In this document: positions 31,027 through 43,456 of the stretch, in pieces
Position numbering within the stretch: position 1 is the first letter of the stretch
Layout of the letters: the number at the start of each line of letters is the position of its first letter
NCBI GenBank assembly: GCA_902569735.1
Contig: CACFVE010000004.1
Coordinates: 1 to 64,000, forward strand
From: an uncultured Pelagibacteraceae bacterium
Lineage (GTDB): Bacteria; Pseudomonadota; Alphaproteobacteria; Pelagibacterales; Pelagibacteraceae
DNA length: 64,000 nt
Direction: 5' to 3'
Translations under genes and position numbers: made by a program
Notes under the pieces: model-generated
Told to the model about the DNA's origin: nothing
Databases searched by the model: none
What the model saw: only the letters and a program-made list of their open reading frames with translations

Positions 31027-33912
31027 ATGTCATCTTCTAAAAACAACAACACTTACAAGAAAACCTCTTTTTTGGTTGGTAATAATTCTGAATTTATTAA
31101 TGAATTTTATGCTGACTATCTTTCTGATCCAAAATCAATACCTAAAAGTTGGAGACAATTTTTTCAGGGATTAAGCGAAGAACAAAAATTAATTTATGAA
31201 GATTTACGAGGACCTAGTTGGTCACCAGAAAGGAAAAATAAAAAAATAAATCTTCATAAACAAAATTTAGAAAGCAGAAATGAAACACCTGAAGATGACC
31301 TAGGAGAAACTGATGAGTCGGTAAAAGCTATTGCTTTAATCAGAGCGTATAGAACAAGAGGGCATCTGATTGCTAATTTAGATCCACTAGGAATGATGGA
31401 AAGAAAATACCTAGAAGACTTAAATCCAGGTGATCATGGTTTTATAAAAGAGAATTACAATAAAAAAATTTATGTAGGAGACTACATGCAAGGTGGCTAT
31501 TCCACTATTAAAGAAATTTTATCTTTCTTTAGAAAGATATATTGCTCAACGATTGGAGTTGAGTACATGCATATCTCTGATCCAATTGAAAAGAAATGGT
31601 TTAGAGAAAGGATGGAAAAAGAAGAAAATCAATTAAGATTTACTGTTAATGGGAAAAAAGCGATTCTAAACAAACTTATACAAGCCGAAGGTTTTGAAAA
31701 ATTTTTAGCAGTAAAATTTGTTGGCACAAAAAGGTTTGGACTCGATGGAGGTGAGGCTTTAATACCTGCATTGGAACAGATTATAAAACGAGGTGGTCAT
31801 CTAGGCTTCAAAGAAGTTAAAATCGGCCAACCTCACAGAGGAAGACTAAATATTTTAGCTAATGTTTTGCAAAAATCTTACAAAAGAATGTTTAATGAGT
31901 TCGCTGGAGAGTATGCTTCTTACAGTTCTGACTCCACAGGAGATGTAAAATATCATTTAGGTGCTTCATCAAACCGAGAGTTTGATGGTAATTTGGTTCA
32001 TGTTTCTTTAACTGACAACCCTTCACATTTAGAAGCTGTCAATCCAGTAGTATTAGGACAAACAAGAGCTAAACAATTTTTTCATAATGATGAAAAAAGA
32101 AATAAAGTTGTTCCTGTTTTAATTCATGGTGATGCGTCATTTGCTGGTCAAGGTGTTGTCGCTGAATGTTTTGCTATGTCTGGAGTACCAGGCCATAATA
32201 CTGGTGGAACAATACATATTATTGTTAATAATCAAATAGGATTTACCACAAGCCCAAAATTTGCTCGCTCTTCTCCCTATCCTTCAGATCTAGCAAAAAT
32301 GGTTGATGCTCCAATCTTGCATGTAAATGGTGATGATCCAGAAGCTGTTACTCATTGTGCAAAAATTGCAACTGATTATAGACAAAAGTTTAATAGAGAT
32401 GTTGTCATAGATATGATTTGTTATAGAAGGTTTGGCCACAATGAAGGAGATGAACCTTCTTTTACTCAGCCCACAATGTATAGAAAAATAAAAAAACATC
32501 CTACGACACTTAATATCTACGCAAAAAAGTTGATCGATGAAGGAGTTATTACCTCTGCTGAATTTAATAACATGAAGATAAAATTTAAAGATCTTCTTCA
32601 AGAACAATTTACAACTGCCAAAGAATATAAACCCAAATTAGAATGGTACGAGGGAGTGTGGTCAAGATTTAAACCTGAAAGAGGCAAAGATAAAAGAGGT
32701 GTTACTGGAGTACCATTAGAAAAAATTAAAAAAATTGGTGAAAAAATAACTTTAATACCAGAAAGTTTTAATGCGCATCCAACTTTAAAAAAGATTTTTG
32801 AAAACAAAAGAAAAATGTTTAAAACTGGAAAAGGATTTGATTGGTCAACAGCAGAACACCTTGCTTTTGCAACTCTATTGGATGAAGGTTTCCCAGTTAG
32901 ACTTTCTGGACAAGACTCTGCTAGAGGGACTTTTAGTCAGCGGCATTCAGTGCTGAAAGATCAACTAAATGGAACAAAATATATACCTTTAAATAATATT
33001 TCAAAAAATCAAAAACGATTTGAAGTGATAGACAGTCTGCTATCTGAAATGGCGGTTCTTGGATTCGAATATGGCTATGCTCTTTCGGAACCAAGTACTC
33101 TTGTAATATGGGAAGCACAATTTGGAGATTTTGCTAATGGAGCTCAAGTTATTATAGATCAATTTATTACTTCTGCAGAGAGAAAATGGGCGAGGGCCAA
33201 TGGTTTGGTCATGTTATTACCTCATGGATATGAAGGACAAGGACCAGAGCATTCTTCTGCTAGATTGGAGAGGTTTTTACAATTATGTGCTCAGGAAAAT
33301 ATTCAAGTTGTAAACTGCACAACCCCTGCGAACTATTTCCATGCTTTACGAAGACAGATTCATAGAGATTTTAGAAAACCTTTGATAATCATGACACCAA
33401 AATCTTTATTAAGAAACAAGATGTGTACTTCAAATATTGAGGACTTTACAAAAAAGAATACCTTTCACAGAGTTTTAAATGATCATGCCGACTCTAAGAA
33501 AAATGAATTGATTAATCTAACAGAAGATAAAAAAATAAAAAAAGTAGTTATTTGTTCAGGAAAAATTTATTTTGATCTTCTTCAAGCAAGAGAAAAAAAT
33601 AAAAATAAGAGTGTATTTATTATAAGAATAGAACAACTATATCCATTTCCTGTAAAAACCCTTGCAAACGAATTAAAACGATTTAGAAAAAAAGCTGAAT
33701 TCTTTTGGTGTCAGGAAGAGCCTCAAAATATGGGCGCTTGGAATACAGTAAAAAATTATATTGAAAGAAGTTTGGATTATATAAAAGCAGAGAATAAAGA
33801 TGTAAAATACGTTGGCAGAAAACCTGCCGCATCCCCAGCTAGTGGATATCTTAAAAAACATCTTGCAGAGCAAAATGAAATATTAGAAAAGGTGATAGGA
33901 AAATTTAATTAA
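31027..33912 (+). CDS. sucA: 2-oxoglutarate dehydrogenase E1 component
   Basis: A 961-residue thiamine diphosphate enzyme that decarboxylates 2-oxoglutarate. The N-terminal segment '[27 protein letters not shown]' is the E2-binding peptide of E1o. [15 protein letters not shown] and the ThDP motif [14 protein letters not shown] to NNQIGFTT are intact, as is [21 protein letters not shown] in the second half. Full length. Its stop shares a base with sucB. Confidence 0.98.
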   Translation: MSSSKNNNTYKKTSFLVGNNSEFINEFYADYLSDPKSIPKSWRQFFQGLSEEQKLIYEDLRGPSWSPERKNKKINLHKQNLESRNETPEDDLGETDESVKAIALIRAYRTRGHLIANLDPLGMMERKYLEDLNPGDHGFIKENYNKKIYVGDYMQGGYSTIKEILSFFRKIYCSTIGVEYMHISDPIEKKWFRERMEKEENQLRFTVNGKKAILNKLIQAEGFEKFLAVKFVGTKRFGLDGGEALIPALEQIIKRGGHLGFKEVKIGQPHRGRLNILANVLQKSYKRMFNEFAGEYASYSSDSTGDVKYHLGASSNREFDGNLVHVSLTDNPSHLEAVNPVVLGQTRAKQFFHNDEKRNKVVPVLIHGDASFAGQGVVAECFAMSGVPGHNTGGTIHIIVNNQIGFTTSPKFARSSPYPSDLAKMVDAPILHVNGDDPEAVTHCAKIATDYRQKFNRDVVIDMICYRRFGHNEGDEPSFTQPTMYRKIKKHPTTLNIYAKKLIDEGVITSAEFNNMKIKFKDLLQEQFTTAKEYKPKLEWYEGVWSRFKPERGKDKRGVTGVPLEKIKKIGEKITLIPESFNAHPTLKKIFENKRKMFKTGKGFDWSTAEHLAFATLLDEGFPVRLSGQDSARGTFSQRHSVLKDQLNGTKYIPLNNISKNQKRFEVIDSLLSEMAVLGFEYGYALSEPSTLVIWEAQFGDFANGAQVIIDQFITSAERKWARANGLVMLLPHGYEGQGPEHSSARLERFLQLCAQENIQVVNCTTPANYFHALRRQIHRDFRKPLIIMTPKSLLRNKMCTSNIEDFTKKNTFHRVLNDHADSKKNELINLTEDKKIKKVVICSGKIYFDLLQAREKNKNKSVFIIRIEQLYPFPVKTLANELKRFRKKAEFFWCQEEPQNMGAWNTVKNYIERSLDYIKAENKDVKYVGRKPAASPASGYLKKHLAEQNEILEKVIGKFN

Positions 33913-35216
33913 TGTCTGAAAAAATAGTAGTACCAACTTTAGGTGAGTCAGTAACTGAAGCAACAGTTTCAAAATGGCTAAAGAATCAAGGTGAAAAAGT
34001 AATGGTTGACGAACCAGTTGTAGAATTAGAAACTGATAAAGTAAATGTAGAAGTTCCTTCTCCATCGAGTGGTATTCTAGAAAATATTTCAGTTAAAGAA
34101 GGTGAAACAGTGAATGTAGGTTCCTTACTTGGCATGATCAATGGATCAGCTAAAGAAGTTAATAAAAGCACTATACAGACAAAAAATTATTCTCCTCCAA
34201 AGAAAAAAACTAAAATTTCAAAAGAACCTAAAGAAGAAGCTCTTAAACTCTTTAAAGAGGAAGAGTCTCAACCACTAAAACTTCAAGAAGAAGCCCTAGT
34301 ATTAGATAATTTTCACGAAGAAAAAAAAGTAACAGAAAAACAAAAAGTTACAATTCAGAAACCTGCTGTATCTCCAGCTGCAAGAAAAATGGCAATAGAA
34401 GCTAAAGTAGATTTAAATGAGATTAAAGGCTCTGGGAAACATGGAATTATTTTAAAGGAAGATCTAATGAGTTTGATGGGATCCAAACCATCTCCTTCAG
34501 AGAGAAAAATTAAGCACGGTCCTGAAGAAAGAATTAAAATGACAAGATTGAGATTAACTATTGCCAAAAGATTAAAAGAAGCTCAAGAAAATGCTGCAAT
34601 GCTAACTACTTTTAATGAAGTTGATATGAGCGAAGTTATTTCTATGAGAAATGAATATAAAGAAGAATTTCAAAGTAAGTATCAAGTAAAACTTGGCTTT
34701 ATGTCATTTTTTGTTAAAGCTTGTGTTATAGGATTAAAAAATTTTCCAGCTGTAAACGCTGAGATACAAGGGGACGAAATAGTTTATAAAAATTATTATA
34801 ATATTAGTATAGCTGTTGGAACTGATAGAGGTTTAGTAGTGCCTGTTCTAAGGGAAACAGATGAAATGTCATTTGCAGATATTGAAAAAAATATTGGAGA
34901 ATTAGGAGAAAAGGCACGTAATGGAAAAATTACTATAGATGATCTACAGGGAGGAACTTTTACTATCACTAACGGAGGGATATATGGTTCTATGTTGTCA
35001 ACTCCAATACTAAATCCTCCGCAGTCAGCTGTTTTAGGAATGCATAATATAATTCAAAGACCAGTTGTTGTTAACGGAAATGTAGAAGTAAGATCCGTTA
35101 TGTATTTAGCTTTATCTTATGATCACAGAATAATAGATGGGAAAGAGGCAGTTTCTTTTTTAAAGATCGTTAAAGAGTCTTTAGAACAACCAAAAAGACT
35201 CTTTTTAAATATATAA
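33912..35216 (+). CDS. sucB: Dihydrolipoamide succinyltransferase (E2 of 2-oxoglutarate dehydrogenase)
   Basis: A 434-residue E2 with one lipoyl domain (about 1-80, lipoyl Lys43 in LETDKVNVE), a Lys/Glu-rich linker, a peripheral subunit-binding domain (about 155-190, [20 protein letters not shown]) and the catalytic acetyltransferase domain with His405 and Asp409 in [10 protein letters not shown]. It forms the core of the complex with SucA and Lpd. Linker composition resembles the tails on S16 and L19. Confidence 0.97.
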   Translation: MSEKIVVPTLGESVTEATVSKWLKNQGEKVMVDEPVVELETDKVNVEVPSPSSGILENISVKEGETVNVGSLLGMINGSAKEVNKSTIQTKNYSPPKKKTKISKEPKEEALKLFKEEESQPLKLQEEALVLDNFHEEKKVTEKQKVTIQKPAVSPAARKMAIEAKVDLNEIKGSGKHGIILKEDLMSLMGSKPSPSERKIKHGPEERIKMTRLRLTIAKRLKEAQENAAMLTTFNEVDMSEVISMRNEYKEEFQSKYQVKLGFMSFFVKACVIGLKNFPAVNAEIQGDEIVYKNYYNISIAVGTDRGLVVPVLRETDEMSFADIEKNIGELGEKARNGKITIDDLQGGTFTITNGGIYGSMLSTPILNPPQSAVLGMHNIIQRPVVVNGNVEVRSVMYLALSYDHRIIDGKEAVSFLKIVKESLEQPKRLFLNI

Positions 35217-35218
35217 TC

Positions 35219-36619
35219 ATGGATAATTTTGATTTAGTAGTAATCGGCGGAGGTCCTGGAGGTTATGTTTGTGCAATACGGGCTGCACAACTTGGTTTAA
35301 AAACAGCTTGCATTGAGTCCAGAGGAGCTTTAGGAGGAACTTGCCTTAATGTTGGTTGTATTCCTTCAAAAAGTTTACTTAATTTGTCTGAAAATTTCCA
35401 CAAAGCTAAAAAAGACTTTAACCAGCAAGGAATTGAGATTGAGGGTATTAAACTTAATATTGAAAAGATGATGTCGAATAAGAATAAATCAGTTCAAGTG
35501 CTTACCAAAGGCGTAGAATTTTTATTTAAAAAGAACAAAGTCACTTATTTAAAAGGAAAAGGTGTACTTTTTTCTAAAAACGATATCATTGTTTATGATA
35601 ACAACACAAAAAAAAACTATAAAACAAAAAATATTGTGATTGCCACTGGCTCGGAGGTAGCTTCTTTACCAGGAATAAAAATAGATGAGAAAAATATAAT
35701 TTCTTCAACTGGAGCCTTGTCATTAAAAAAAGTACCAAAAAAATTAGCAGTGGTTGGTGGAGGTTATATAGGTTTAGAAATGGGTTCGGTATGGTCTAGA
35801 TTAGGCTCAGAGGTCACAGTGATCGAATATCTTGATTTTATAACTCCTGGAATGGACAGAGAAATTTCAGACGAATTCAAAAAGATTTTAACTAAACAGG
35901 GCATTAAATTTAAGATGGGATCAAAAGTTAATTCAATAAAAAATAATGGTACAAAAGCATTAATTAATTATACAGATATTAAAAATTCAAAAGATGAAAC
36001 CTTAGAAGTCGACAAGGTTTTAGTTTCAGTTGGGCGAAAACCATACACAGAAGGACTTAATCTAACAAAAGTAGGGGTTAAAAAAGATAACAAAGGGAGA
36101 ATTGAAGTAAATTCAAAATTACAAACAACAGTCCAAAATATTTATGCTATTGGGGATGTTGTAAAAGGTCCGATGTTAGCCCATAAAGCTGAAGAGGAAG
36201 GTATAGCTGTAGCTGAAATTTTGGCTGGCCAAGCAGGACATGTTAACTATGATGTTATACCAGGAGTAATCTACACTTCACCAGAAGTTGCTACTGTAGG
36301 AAAAACTGAGGAACAACTTAAAGAGGAAAACAAAAACTATAAAGTTGGAAAATTTCCATTTTTGGCTAATTCTAGAGCAAAAGTAAATAATGAAACTGAG
36401 GGTTTTGTTAAGATTTTAGCTGATAGTAAATCTGATAAAGTTCTAGGTGTGCATATTATCGGCCCGCATTGTGGAGATATGATTGCTGAGATGGCATTAG
36501 CTATGGAATTTGGGGCAAGCGCAGAAGATATTGCAAGAACTTGTCATGCTCATCCAACTCACACAGAAGCAATTAAAGAAGCAGCATTAGCTGTTGATAA
36601 AAGACCAATTCATTTTTAA
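35219..36619 (+). CDS. lpdA: Dihydrolipoamide dehydrogenase
   Basis: A 466-residue flavoprotein disulfide reductase, E3 of the 2-oxoglutarate complex and probably also of pyruvate dehydrogenase. FAD motif GGGPGG (10-15), redox pair Cys42/Cys47 in GGTCLNVGCIPSK, a second GGGYIG fold for NAD, 'YAIGDVVKGPMLAHKAEEEG', and the His-Glu dyad in CHAHPTHTEA. Intact. It starts two bases after sucB. Confidence 0.97.
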   Translation: MDNFDLVVIGGGPGGYVCAIRAAQLGLKTACIESRGALGGTCLNVGCIPSKSLLNLSENFHKAKKDFNQQGIEIEGIKLNIEKMMSNKNKSVQVLTKGVEFLFKKNKVTYLKGKGVLFSKNDIIVYDNNTKKNYKTKNIVIATGSEVASLPGIKIDEKNIISSTGALSLKKVPKKLAVVGGGYIGLEMGSVWSRLGSEVTVIEYLDFITPGMDREISDEFKKILTKQGIKFKMGSKVNSIKNNGTKALINYTDIKNSKDETLEVDKVLVSVGRKPYTEGLNLTKVGVKKDNKGRIEVNSKLQTTVQNIYAIGDVVKGPMLAHKAEEEGIAVAEILAGQAGHVNYDVIPGVIYTSPEVATVGKTEEQLKEENKNYKVGKFPFLANSRAKVNNETEGFVKILADSKSDKVLGVHIIGPHCGDMIAEMALAMEFGASAEDIARTCHAHPTHTEAIKEAALAVDKRPIHF

Positions 36620-36647
36620 TTAAGAATAATTCTAATAATATTATTGC

Positions 36648-38591
36648 ATGAAAGCACAAGTGTTGTTGCCTAAAGTTTTTAATTTTCCTTTTACCTATAA
36701 TTCTAAGACTAAAGGTAAAATTGGAAATCTAGTAGAAGTTCCATTTGGATCAAAAAAAGAAATAGGTGTAATTTGGAAAAATAATTATTTTGAACCCAAA
36801 AATATAAAAATAAAAGATATTAGTAAAAAAACGGAGTATTCTCTTAATAAAAAGTTAGTAGATTTTATAGAATGGTTTTCATCTTACAATATGGTTCCAA
36901 TCGGTCTTGTTTTAAAGATGGTGATTGGAAATATAGATAAATTTATAAGAATAAAAGATAATTCTATTGTAGTAAAAAAAACTGAAATAAAGAATTTTAA
37001 GTTGAATAAAGAACAGTTATCGGCACTTAAATTTCTAGAAAAAACAAATAATAAATTTGATGTATCTGTTTTGCAAGGAACGACCGGGTCAGGAAAAACT
37101 TTAGTATATTTTGAACGAATTAAAAAAATTATAGAAAAAAATAATCAAGCTCTAGTTTTATTGCCTGAAATATTTTTAACAAATGATTTTAAATCTAGAT
37201 TTGAAAATTTTTTTGGTTTTGAGCCAGCAATTTGGCATTCTAAAATAACACCTAAACAAAGAAGATTAATTTGGAAAGGAGTCATAAAGAATGAGATAAA
37301 AATACTAGTTGGTGCTAGATCAGCACTACTTTTACCTTTTAAAAAACTTGGAATTATAATTGTAGATGAAGAACATGATACATCTTACAAACAAGATGAA
37401 GGTGTAATTTATAATGCAAGAGATATGGCAATTTCGAGAGCGAACTTTGAAGGAATTCCTGTACATCTTGTTACTTCTGTTCCATCAATTGAAACATATA
37501 ACAATATTCAAAATAAAAAATATAGACATATAAAAATTTTTAAAAGATATGATAATTATCCTTTACCTAAGGCAAAAATAATTAATTTAAATCTAAATAA
37601 AAAAAAAAATAAGTTTATTGCCACTGAGACAATTGATTTGGTTAAAAAATATTTAGATAGAGGAGATCAAGCACTTTTTTTTATTAACAGAAGAGGTTTT
37701 GCTCCATATTTAATTTGTAAAAAATGTGGTTTTAAACATATTTGTTCTAACTGTTCATTATATTTAACATTTCATAAGATAAAAGATAAAGCGATATGCC
37801 ATCATTGTTCTTTTGAAAAAAAAATAAAAACCAAATGTAGATCAAAAGGCAACTGTGAATTTATTATGTATGGCCCTGGAGTTGAAAAAATATTTGAAGA
37901 AGTCAAAGTAATATTTCCTGATAAAAAAATTAATATATTTTCAAGTGATTATTTAAAAACAAAACATGAAACTGAAGATTTATTTAAAAATATAAATGAT
38001 AAAACAATAGACATTTTAGTTGGAACCCAAATGATTTCAAAAGGTTTCAATTTTCCAAAGTTAAATTGCATAGTGGTCATTGATGCTGATTTTTCAGGTA
38101 GAGGTTATGATTTAAGAACAACCGAGAAAAATATCCAACTTTATCATCAATTAAGTGGGAGAGCTGGAAGGTTTAGTTCTGAGTCTTTAATAATTTATCA
38201 AACATTAGTTCCTTCTGATGTAACTCTAAATGAATTGATTAAGAATAAATCAGAGGAACTTCTTAAGAATGAACTTTTATTAAGAGAAAAAAATAAATTA
38301 CCTCCATTTAAAAGATTAATTGCAATCATTATATCCTCAAAAGACCAAAACTTGAGCTTGCGGGGAGCTAGAGAGATTAAAATTAAATTAAATCAAATAA
38401 AAGATATCGAGGTTTTAGGGCCAGTGGACTCACCATTGTTGAAAATTAAAAAAAATTTTCGATCGAGGTTATTAATAAAGTTTGATAATCAAATTTTTAT
38501 GCAAAAAAAAATAACAAAAGTACTAAATGGGCTTAAAATCTCACAAAAAATTAAACTTAGGGTTGATGTAGATCCGATCAACTTTGCTTAA
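36648..38591 (+). CDS. priA: Primosomal protein N' (replication restart helicase PriA)
   Basis: A 647-residue superfamily 2 helicase that reloads the replisome at stalled forks. The P-loop is GTTGSGKT (144-151), the Walker B box DEEHD (240-244), and helicase motifs 'GTQMISKGFNFPKL' and HQLSGRAGR are present. Zinc ligands are Cys357, 360, 366, 369, 384, 387, 397 and 403. The last pair is spaced C-x5-C (CRSKGNC) instead of the usual C-x2-C. It is somewhat shorter than E. coli PriA. It sits between lpdA and the ATP synthase genes, which is a common alphaproteobacterial neighbourhood. Confidence 0.95.
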   Translation: MKAQVLLPKVFNFPFTYNSKTKGKIGNLVEVPFGSKKEIGVIWKNNYFEPKNIKIKDISKKTEYSLNKKLVDFIEWFSSYNMVPIGLVLKMVIGNIDKFIRIKDNSIVVKKTEIKNFKLNKEQLSALKFLEKTNNKFDVSVLQGTTGSGKTLVYFERIKKIIEKNNQALVLLPEIFLTNDFKSRFENFFGFEPAIWHSKITPKQRRLIWKGVIKNEIKILVGARSALLLPFKKLGIIIVDEEHDTSYKQDEGVIYNARDMAISRANFEGIPVHLVTSVPSIETYNNIQNKKYRHIKIFKRYDNYPLPKAKIINLNLNKKKNKFIATETIDLVKKYLDRGDQALFFINRRGFAPYLICKKCGFKHICSNCSLYLTFHKIKDKAICHHCSFEKKIKTKCRSKGNCEFIMYGPGVEKIFEEVKVIFPDKKINIFSSDYLKTKHETEDLFKNINDKTIDILVGTQMISKGFNFPKLNCIVVIDADFSGRGYDLRTTEKNIQLYHQLSGRAGRFSSESLIIYQTLVPSDVTLNELIKNKSEELLKNELLLREKNKLPPFKRLIAIIISSKDQNLSLRGAREIKIKLNQIKDIEVLGPVDSPLLKIKKNFRSRLLIKFDNQIFMQKKITKVLNGLKISQKIKLRVDVDPINFA

Positions 38592-38603
38592 GTTCAAAAT
38601 TGG

Positions 38604-38623
38604 TAACTTGATCAAGTTATACT
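38604..38623. promoter_or_regulatory. 16-bp perfect palindrome overlapping a -10-like box before atpH
   Basis: TAACTTGATCAAGTTA (38604-38619) is a perfect palindrome with no central spacer, and TATACT (38618-38623) at its right edge resembles a -10 element. A weak -35-like TTCAAA lies further upstream at a long 19-base spacing. The 81-base gap between priA and atpH is the only space for an ATP synthase promoter, so the palindrome may be an operator. No U-run follows, so it is not an intrinsic terminator. Confidence 0.45.
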
Positions 38624-38672
38624 CTTATGGTACGACCACTCCATTATTTCACGATAAATTCTGACAATTAAA

Positions 38673-39230
38673 ATGAGTACAAATAAATCTTTCTCTTCCG
38701 AAACATCTGAAAGGTATTCTCGTGCTTTATTTGCAGTAGCTAATGAGAGTAATGAACTAGATAAAACTGAGAATGACATAAGAAATTTTCAATCTCTTTT
38801 TAATTCTAGCTCTGAAATAAAAAATTTTATACAAAATCCTACTCAAAACAAAAATACTCAAAAAAGTGTTATTCTTCTAATAACAGAAAAATTGGGTTTT
38901 TCTAAAAATTTAAAAAATTTCTTTTTACTCTTAATTGAAAAAAGAAGAATATTTTTTGTAAAAAAAATTTTTGAAAGTTTTTTAAAATTGTGCTCTAAAA
39001 AAAGAGGGGAATTAAAAGCTTCATTAATTTCATCGAAAGAATTATCTCGAACCGAATTAGATGAAATAAGTAAAGATTTGTCAAAATCAATGGGATCAAC
39101 CATAAAATTTGACTATAAAGTGGATAAAGAACTAATCGGCGGCTTAAAGCTTCAACTAGGTAGTTTTATGATTGATACTTCCATTAAAAATAAATTAAAA
39201 AAATATAAACAAGCAATGTTAGAAAACTAA
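38673..39230 (+). CDS. atpH: F1F0 ATP synthase delta subunit
   Basis: A 185-residue OSCP/delta protein that joins the F1 head to the peripheral stalk. It shows the usual N-terminal helix bundle ('[18 protein letters not shown]') and the conserved C-terminal '[27 protein letters not shown]' segment. First gene of the atpHAGDC operon; the F0 genes are not in the window, as is normal for alphaproteobacteria. atpA starts one base after its stop. Confidence 0.95.
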   Translation: MSTNKSFSSETSERYSRALFAVANESNELDKTENDIRNFQSLFNSSSEIKNFIQNPTQNKNTQKSVILLITEKLGFSKNLKNFFLLLIEKRRIFFVKKIFESFLKLCSKKRGELKASLISSKELSRTELDEISKDLSKSMGSTIKFDYKVDKELIGGLKLQLGSFMIDTSIKNKLKKYKQAMLEN

Positions 39231-39231
39231 T

Positions 39232-40761
39232 ATGACAATTAATCCTTCAGAAGTTACAAAACTATTAAAAGATCAAATTAAGAATTTTGGTGAAAAAGCA
39301 GAAGTTTCAGAAATTGGAAAAGTGCTATCAGTTGGAGACGGTATCGCGCGTGTTTTTGGTTTAGATAATGTTCAAGCAGGTGAAATGGTTGAATTTGAGG
39401 ATGGATCTAAAGGAATGGCTCTAAATTTGGAAAGTGATAATGTTGGAGTGGTTATTTTTGGGGATGATAGAAAAATTAAAGAAGGAGATACAATTAAAAG
39501 AACAAATGCAATTGTAGATGTACCTGTAGGCAAAGAACTTTTAGGAAGAGTAGTTGATGGACTAGGCAATCCTATAGATGGGAAAGGAGTGCTTTCTGCT
39601 AAAAATAGAAAACGTGTTGAAGTTAAAGCACCGGGTATTATTCCAAGACAATCAGTTAGTGAGCCAATGCAAACAGGTTTAAAGTCTATAGACTCTCTTA
39701 TACCGATTGGAAGGGGACAACGAGAATTAATTATTGGAGACAGACAAACTGGAAAAACTGCTGTAGCAATTGATGCAATTATAAATCAAAAAACAATCAA
39801 TGAGTCTTCAGATGAAAAGAAAAAATTATATTGTGTATATGTAGCAATTGGTCAAAAACGTTCTACAGTAGCTCAAATAACAAAGACATTAGAAGAAGCT
39901 GGCGCTCTAAAATACACAACTATAGTAGCGGCAACTGCATCTGACTCCGCTCCATTACAATTCTTAGCACCTTATACTGGATGCACAATAGGAGAATATT
40001 TTAGAGATAACGGTATGCATGCTTTAATTGTTTATGATGATTTATCAAAACAAGCAGTTGCCTACAGACAAATGTCTTTATTATTAAGAAGACCACCTGG
40101 AAGAGAAGCATATCCTGGGGATGTATTTTATTTACATAGTAGACTGTTAGAACGTGCATCAAAACTAAATGAGAAAAGTGGAGGAGGATCTTTAACAGCT
40201 TTACCTATTATTGAGACACAGGCGGGAGATGTTTCAGCATACATTCCAACTAATGTTATCTCTATAACGGACGGACAAATATTTTTAGAGACTGAGCTAT
40301 TCAACCAGGGAATTCGACCAGCAGTAAACGTAGGACTTTCCGTATCACGAGTAGGTTCAGCTGCACAAACTAAGGCGATGAAAAAAGTAGCAGGTTCTAT
40401 CAAGTTAGAATTAGCTCAGTATAGAGAAATGGCTGCGTTTGCGCAGTTTGGTTCAGATTTAGATGCCTCTACGCAAAAATTATTAAATCGAGGATCGAAA
40501 TTAACGGAACTATTAAAACAAGATCAATATTCACCAATGACTGTAGCAGAGCAGGTAATTTCAGTATTTACAGGAGTAAAAGGTTTTCTTGATGATATTG
40601 AATTAAATAAAATAAAAAACTTTGAAAAAGACATTATTGAGAAAATAAAATCAGAAAAACCTGAAATAATCGATTCTATAGAGTCATCAGGAAAACTTGA
40701 AGAAAATACAGAAAAAGATCTTTCCTTAATAATTGAGGAATATAAAAAAGGAAATAAATAA
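39232..40761 (+). CDS. atpA: F1F0 ATP synthase alpha subunit
   Basis: A 509-residue non-catalytic nucleotide-binding subunit. P-loop GDRQTGKT (169-176), the arginine-finger region '[17 protein letters not shown]', and the [19 protein letters not shown] stretch are intact. Typical length. Its stop overlaps the atpG start by one base. Confidence 0.98.
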   Translation: MTINPSEVTKLLKDQIKNFGEKAEVSEIGKVLSVGDGIARVFGLDNVQAGEMVEFEDGSKGMALNLESDNVGVVIFGDDRKIKEGDTIKRTNAIVDVPVGKELLGRVVDGLGNPIDGKGVLSAKNRKRVEVKAPGIIPRQSVSEPMQTGLKSIDSLIPIGRGQRELIIGDRQTGKTAVAIDAIINQKTINESSDEKKKLYCVYVAIGQKRSTVAQITKTLEEAGALKYTTIVAATASDSAPLQFLAPYTGCTIGEYFRDNGMHALIVYDDLSKQAVAYRQMSLLLRRPPGREAYPGDVFYLHSRLLERASKLNEKSGGGSLTALPIIETQAGDVSAYIPTNVISITDGQIFLETELFNQGIRPAVNVGLSVSRVGSAAQTKAMKKVAGSIKLELAQYREMAAFAQFGSDLDASTQKLLNRGSKLTELLKQDQYSPMTVAEQVISVFTGVKGFLDDIELNKIKNFEKDIIEKIKSEKPEIIDSIESSGKLEENTEKDLSLIIEEYKKGNK

Positions 40762-41639
40762 TGCCAAGTTTAGACGATCTTAAGAAGAGAATTAAAAGCG
40801 TTAAATCTACACAGAAGATTACAAAAGCAATGAAAATGGTAGCTGCGGCTAAATTGAAAAAAGCACAAGAAAATGCTGAAAAAGGAAGACCTTACAGTCA
40901 AAAAATGCAAAATATAATTCTTAATTTAACTAAATCAATCAACGATCCAGAAAATGCTCCCAAGCTCCTTGTAGGCACAGGAAAAGATAAAATCAATTTA
41001 TGTGTGGTATTAACAGCAGATAGAGGATTGTGTGGTGGTTTTAACTCTAATATTTGTAAACTTGCAAAGACAAAGTTTGAAAAGATTTTGAGTGAAGGAA
41101 AAGAACTTAAAATAATTACAGTAGGAACTAAAGGTTTGGATCAGATTAAAAGAGAATATGGAAAATATGTAATTAAAAAATTTAGTTTTAAAAATAAGAA
41201 ACAAATTACATTTAGCGAAGCTGAAACGGTAGGAAATGAAATCATAAATTTATTTAAACAAAATCAATTTGATAAATGTATTTTGTTTTATAATAATTTT
41301 AAAAATGTAATTACACAGATCCCACAAGCTCAACAAATTATCCCAGCAGAAAATAACTCATCAAAAGAAAAAGAAGAAAGTCTGACTTCGTATGAGTTTG
41401 AACCTGAGGAAGATGAAATTTTAGAAGATTTATTACCTAAAAATATTTCAACACAAGTTTTCAAAGCTTTCTTAGAAAATGCTGCTAGCGAACAAGGTTC
41501 TAGAATGACTGCAATGGATAATGCCACAAGAAATGCAGGAGAATTAGTTGATAAACTTACAATTAATTATAACAGAAGCAGACAAGCTTCAATTACAAAA
41601 GAATTAATAGAAATTATATCAGGAGCAGAAAGCTTATAA
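40761..41639 (+). CDS. atpG: F1F0 ATP synthase gamma subunit
   Basis: A 292-residue central-stalk subunit. It has the N-terminal coiled-coil 'KKRIKSVKSTQKITKAMKMV', 'LTADRGLCGGFNSN' in the globular domain, and the signature 'ASEQGSRMTAMDNATRNAGE' followed by the C-terminal helix. A charged loop 'SSKEKEESLTSYEFEPEEDE' near residue 210 is typical of alphaproteobacterial gamma subunits. atpD follows after three bases. Confidence 0.97.
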   Translation: MPSLDDLKKRIKSVKSTQKITKAMKMVAAAKLKKAQENAEKGRPYSQKMQNIILNLTKSINDPENAPKLLVGTGKDKINLCVVLTADRGLCGGFNSNICKLAKTKFEKILSEGKELKIITVGTKGLDQIKREYGKYVIKKFSFKNKKQITFSEAETVGNEIINLFKQNQFDKCILFYNNFKNVITQIPQAQQIIPAENNSSKEKEESLTSYEFEPEEDEILEDLLPKNISTQVFKAFLENAASEQGSRMTAMDNATRNAGELVDKLTINYNRSRQASITKELIEIISGAESL

Positions 41640-43061
<1,422 letters not shown>

Positions 43062-43063
43062 CC

Positions 43064-43456
43064 ATGTCAGAGAATTTTACTGTAGAAATTATTAGTCCAG
43101 ATAAATCAATTTTAAAAGCAGAGGCAAATGAAGTGACGATCCCATCCTATGAGGGTCAAATGGGAATATTGAAAGATCACATACCATTAATTACATTTTT
43201 GAGACCTGGTTTAATAATAATTAAAGAGAATAGTGGAGAAAAAAAATTTTTTATTGAAGAAGGAACAGTAGAATTTTCAAATAACAACTTGTTAATATTA
43301 ACTTCAACTGTAAAAAGTTTGGATAGTTTAGATAAAAATTCTATAGATATAATTATAAAAACATCAGAAGAAAAAATAAGCAAGGATGAAATTAGTGATA
43401 AAGAAAAATATTTATTGTCATACAAGATTGATACGCTTAAAACTATTAATCAATAA
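43064..43456 (+). CDS. atpC: F1F0 ATP synthase epsilon subunit
   Basis: A 130-residue central-stalk subunit that can restrain ATP hydrolysis. The beta-sandwich domain (1-85) shows 'EANEVTIPSYEGQMGILKDHIPLIT'. The C-terminal helical part is present but short. Last gene of the operon; its 3' end overlaps the converging rppH gene by 11 bases, leaving no room for a dedicated terminator. Confidence 0.93.
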   Translation: MSENFTVEIISPDKSILKAEANEVTIPSYEGQMGILKDHIPLITFLRPGLIIIKENSGEKKFFIEEGTVEFSNNNLLILTSTVKSLDSLDKNSIDIIIKTSEEKISKDEISDKEKYLLSYKIDTLKTINQ

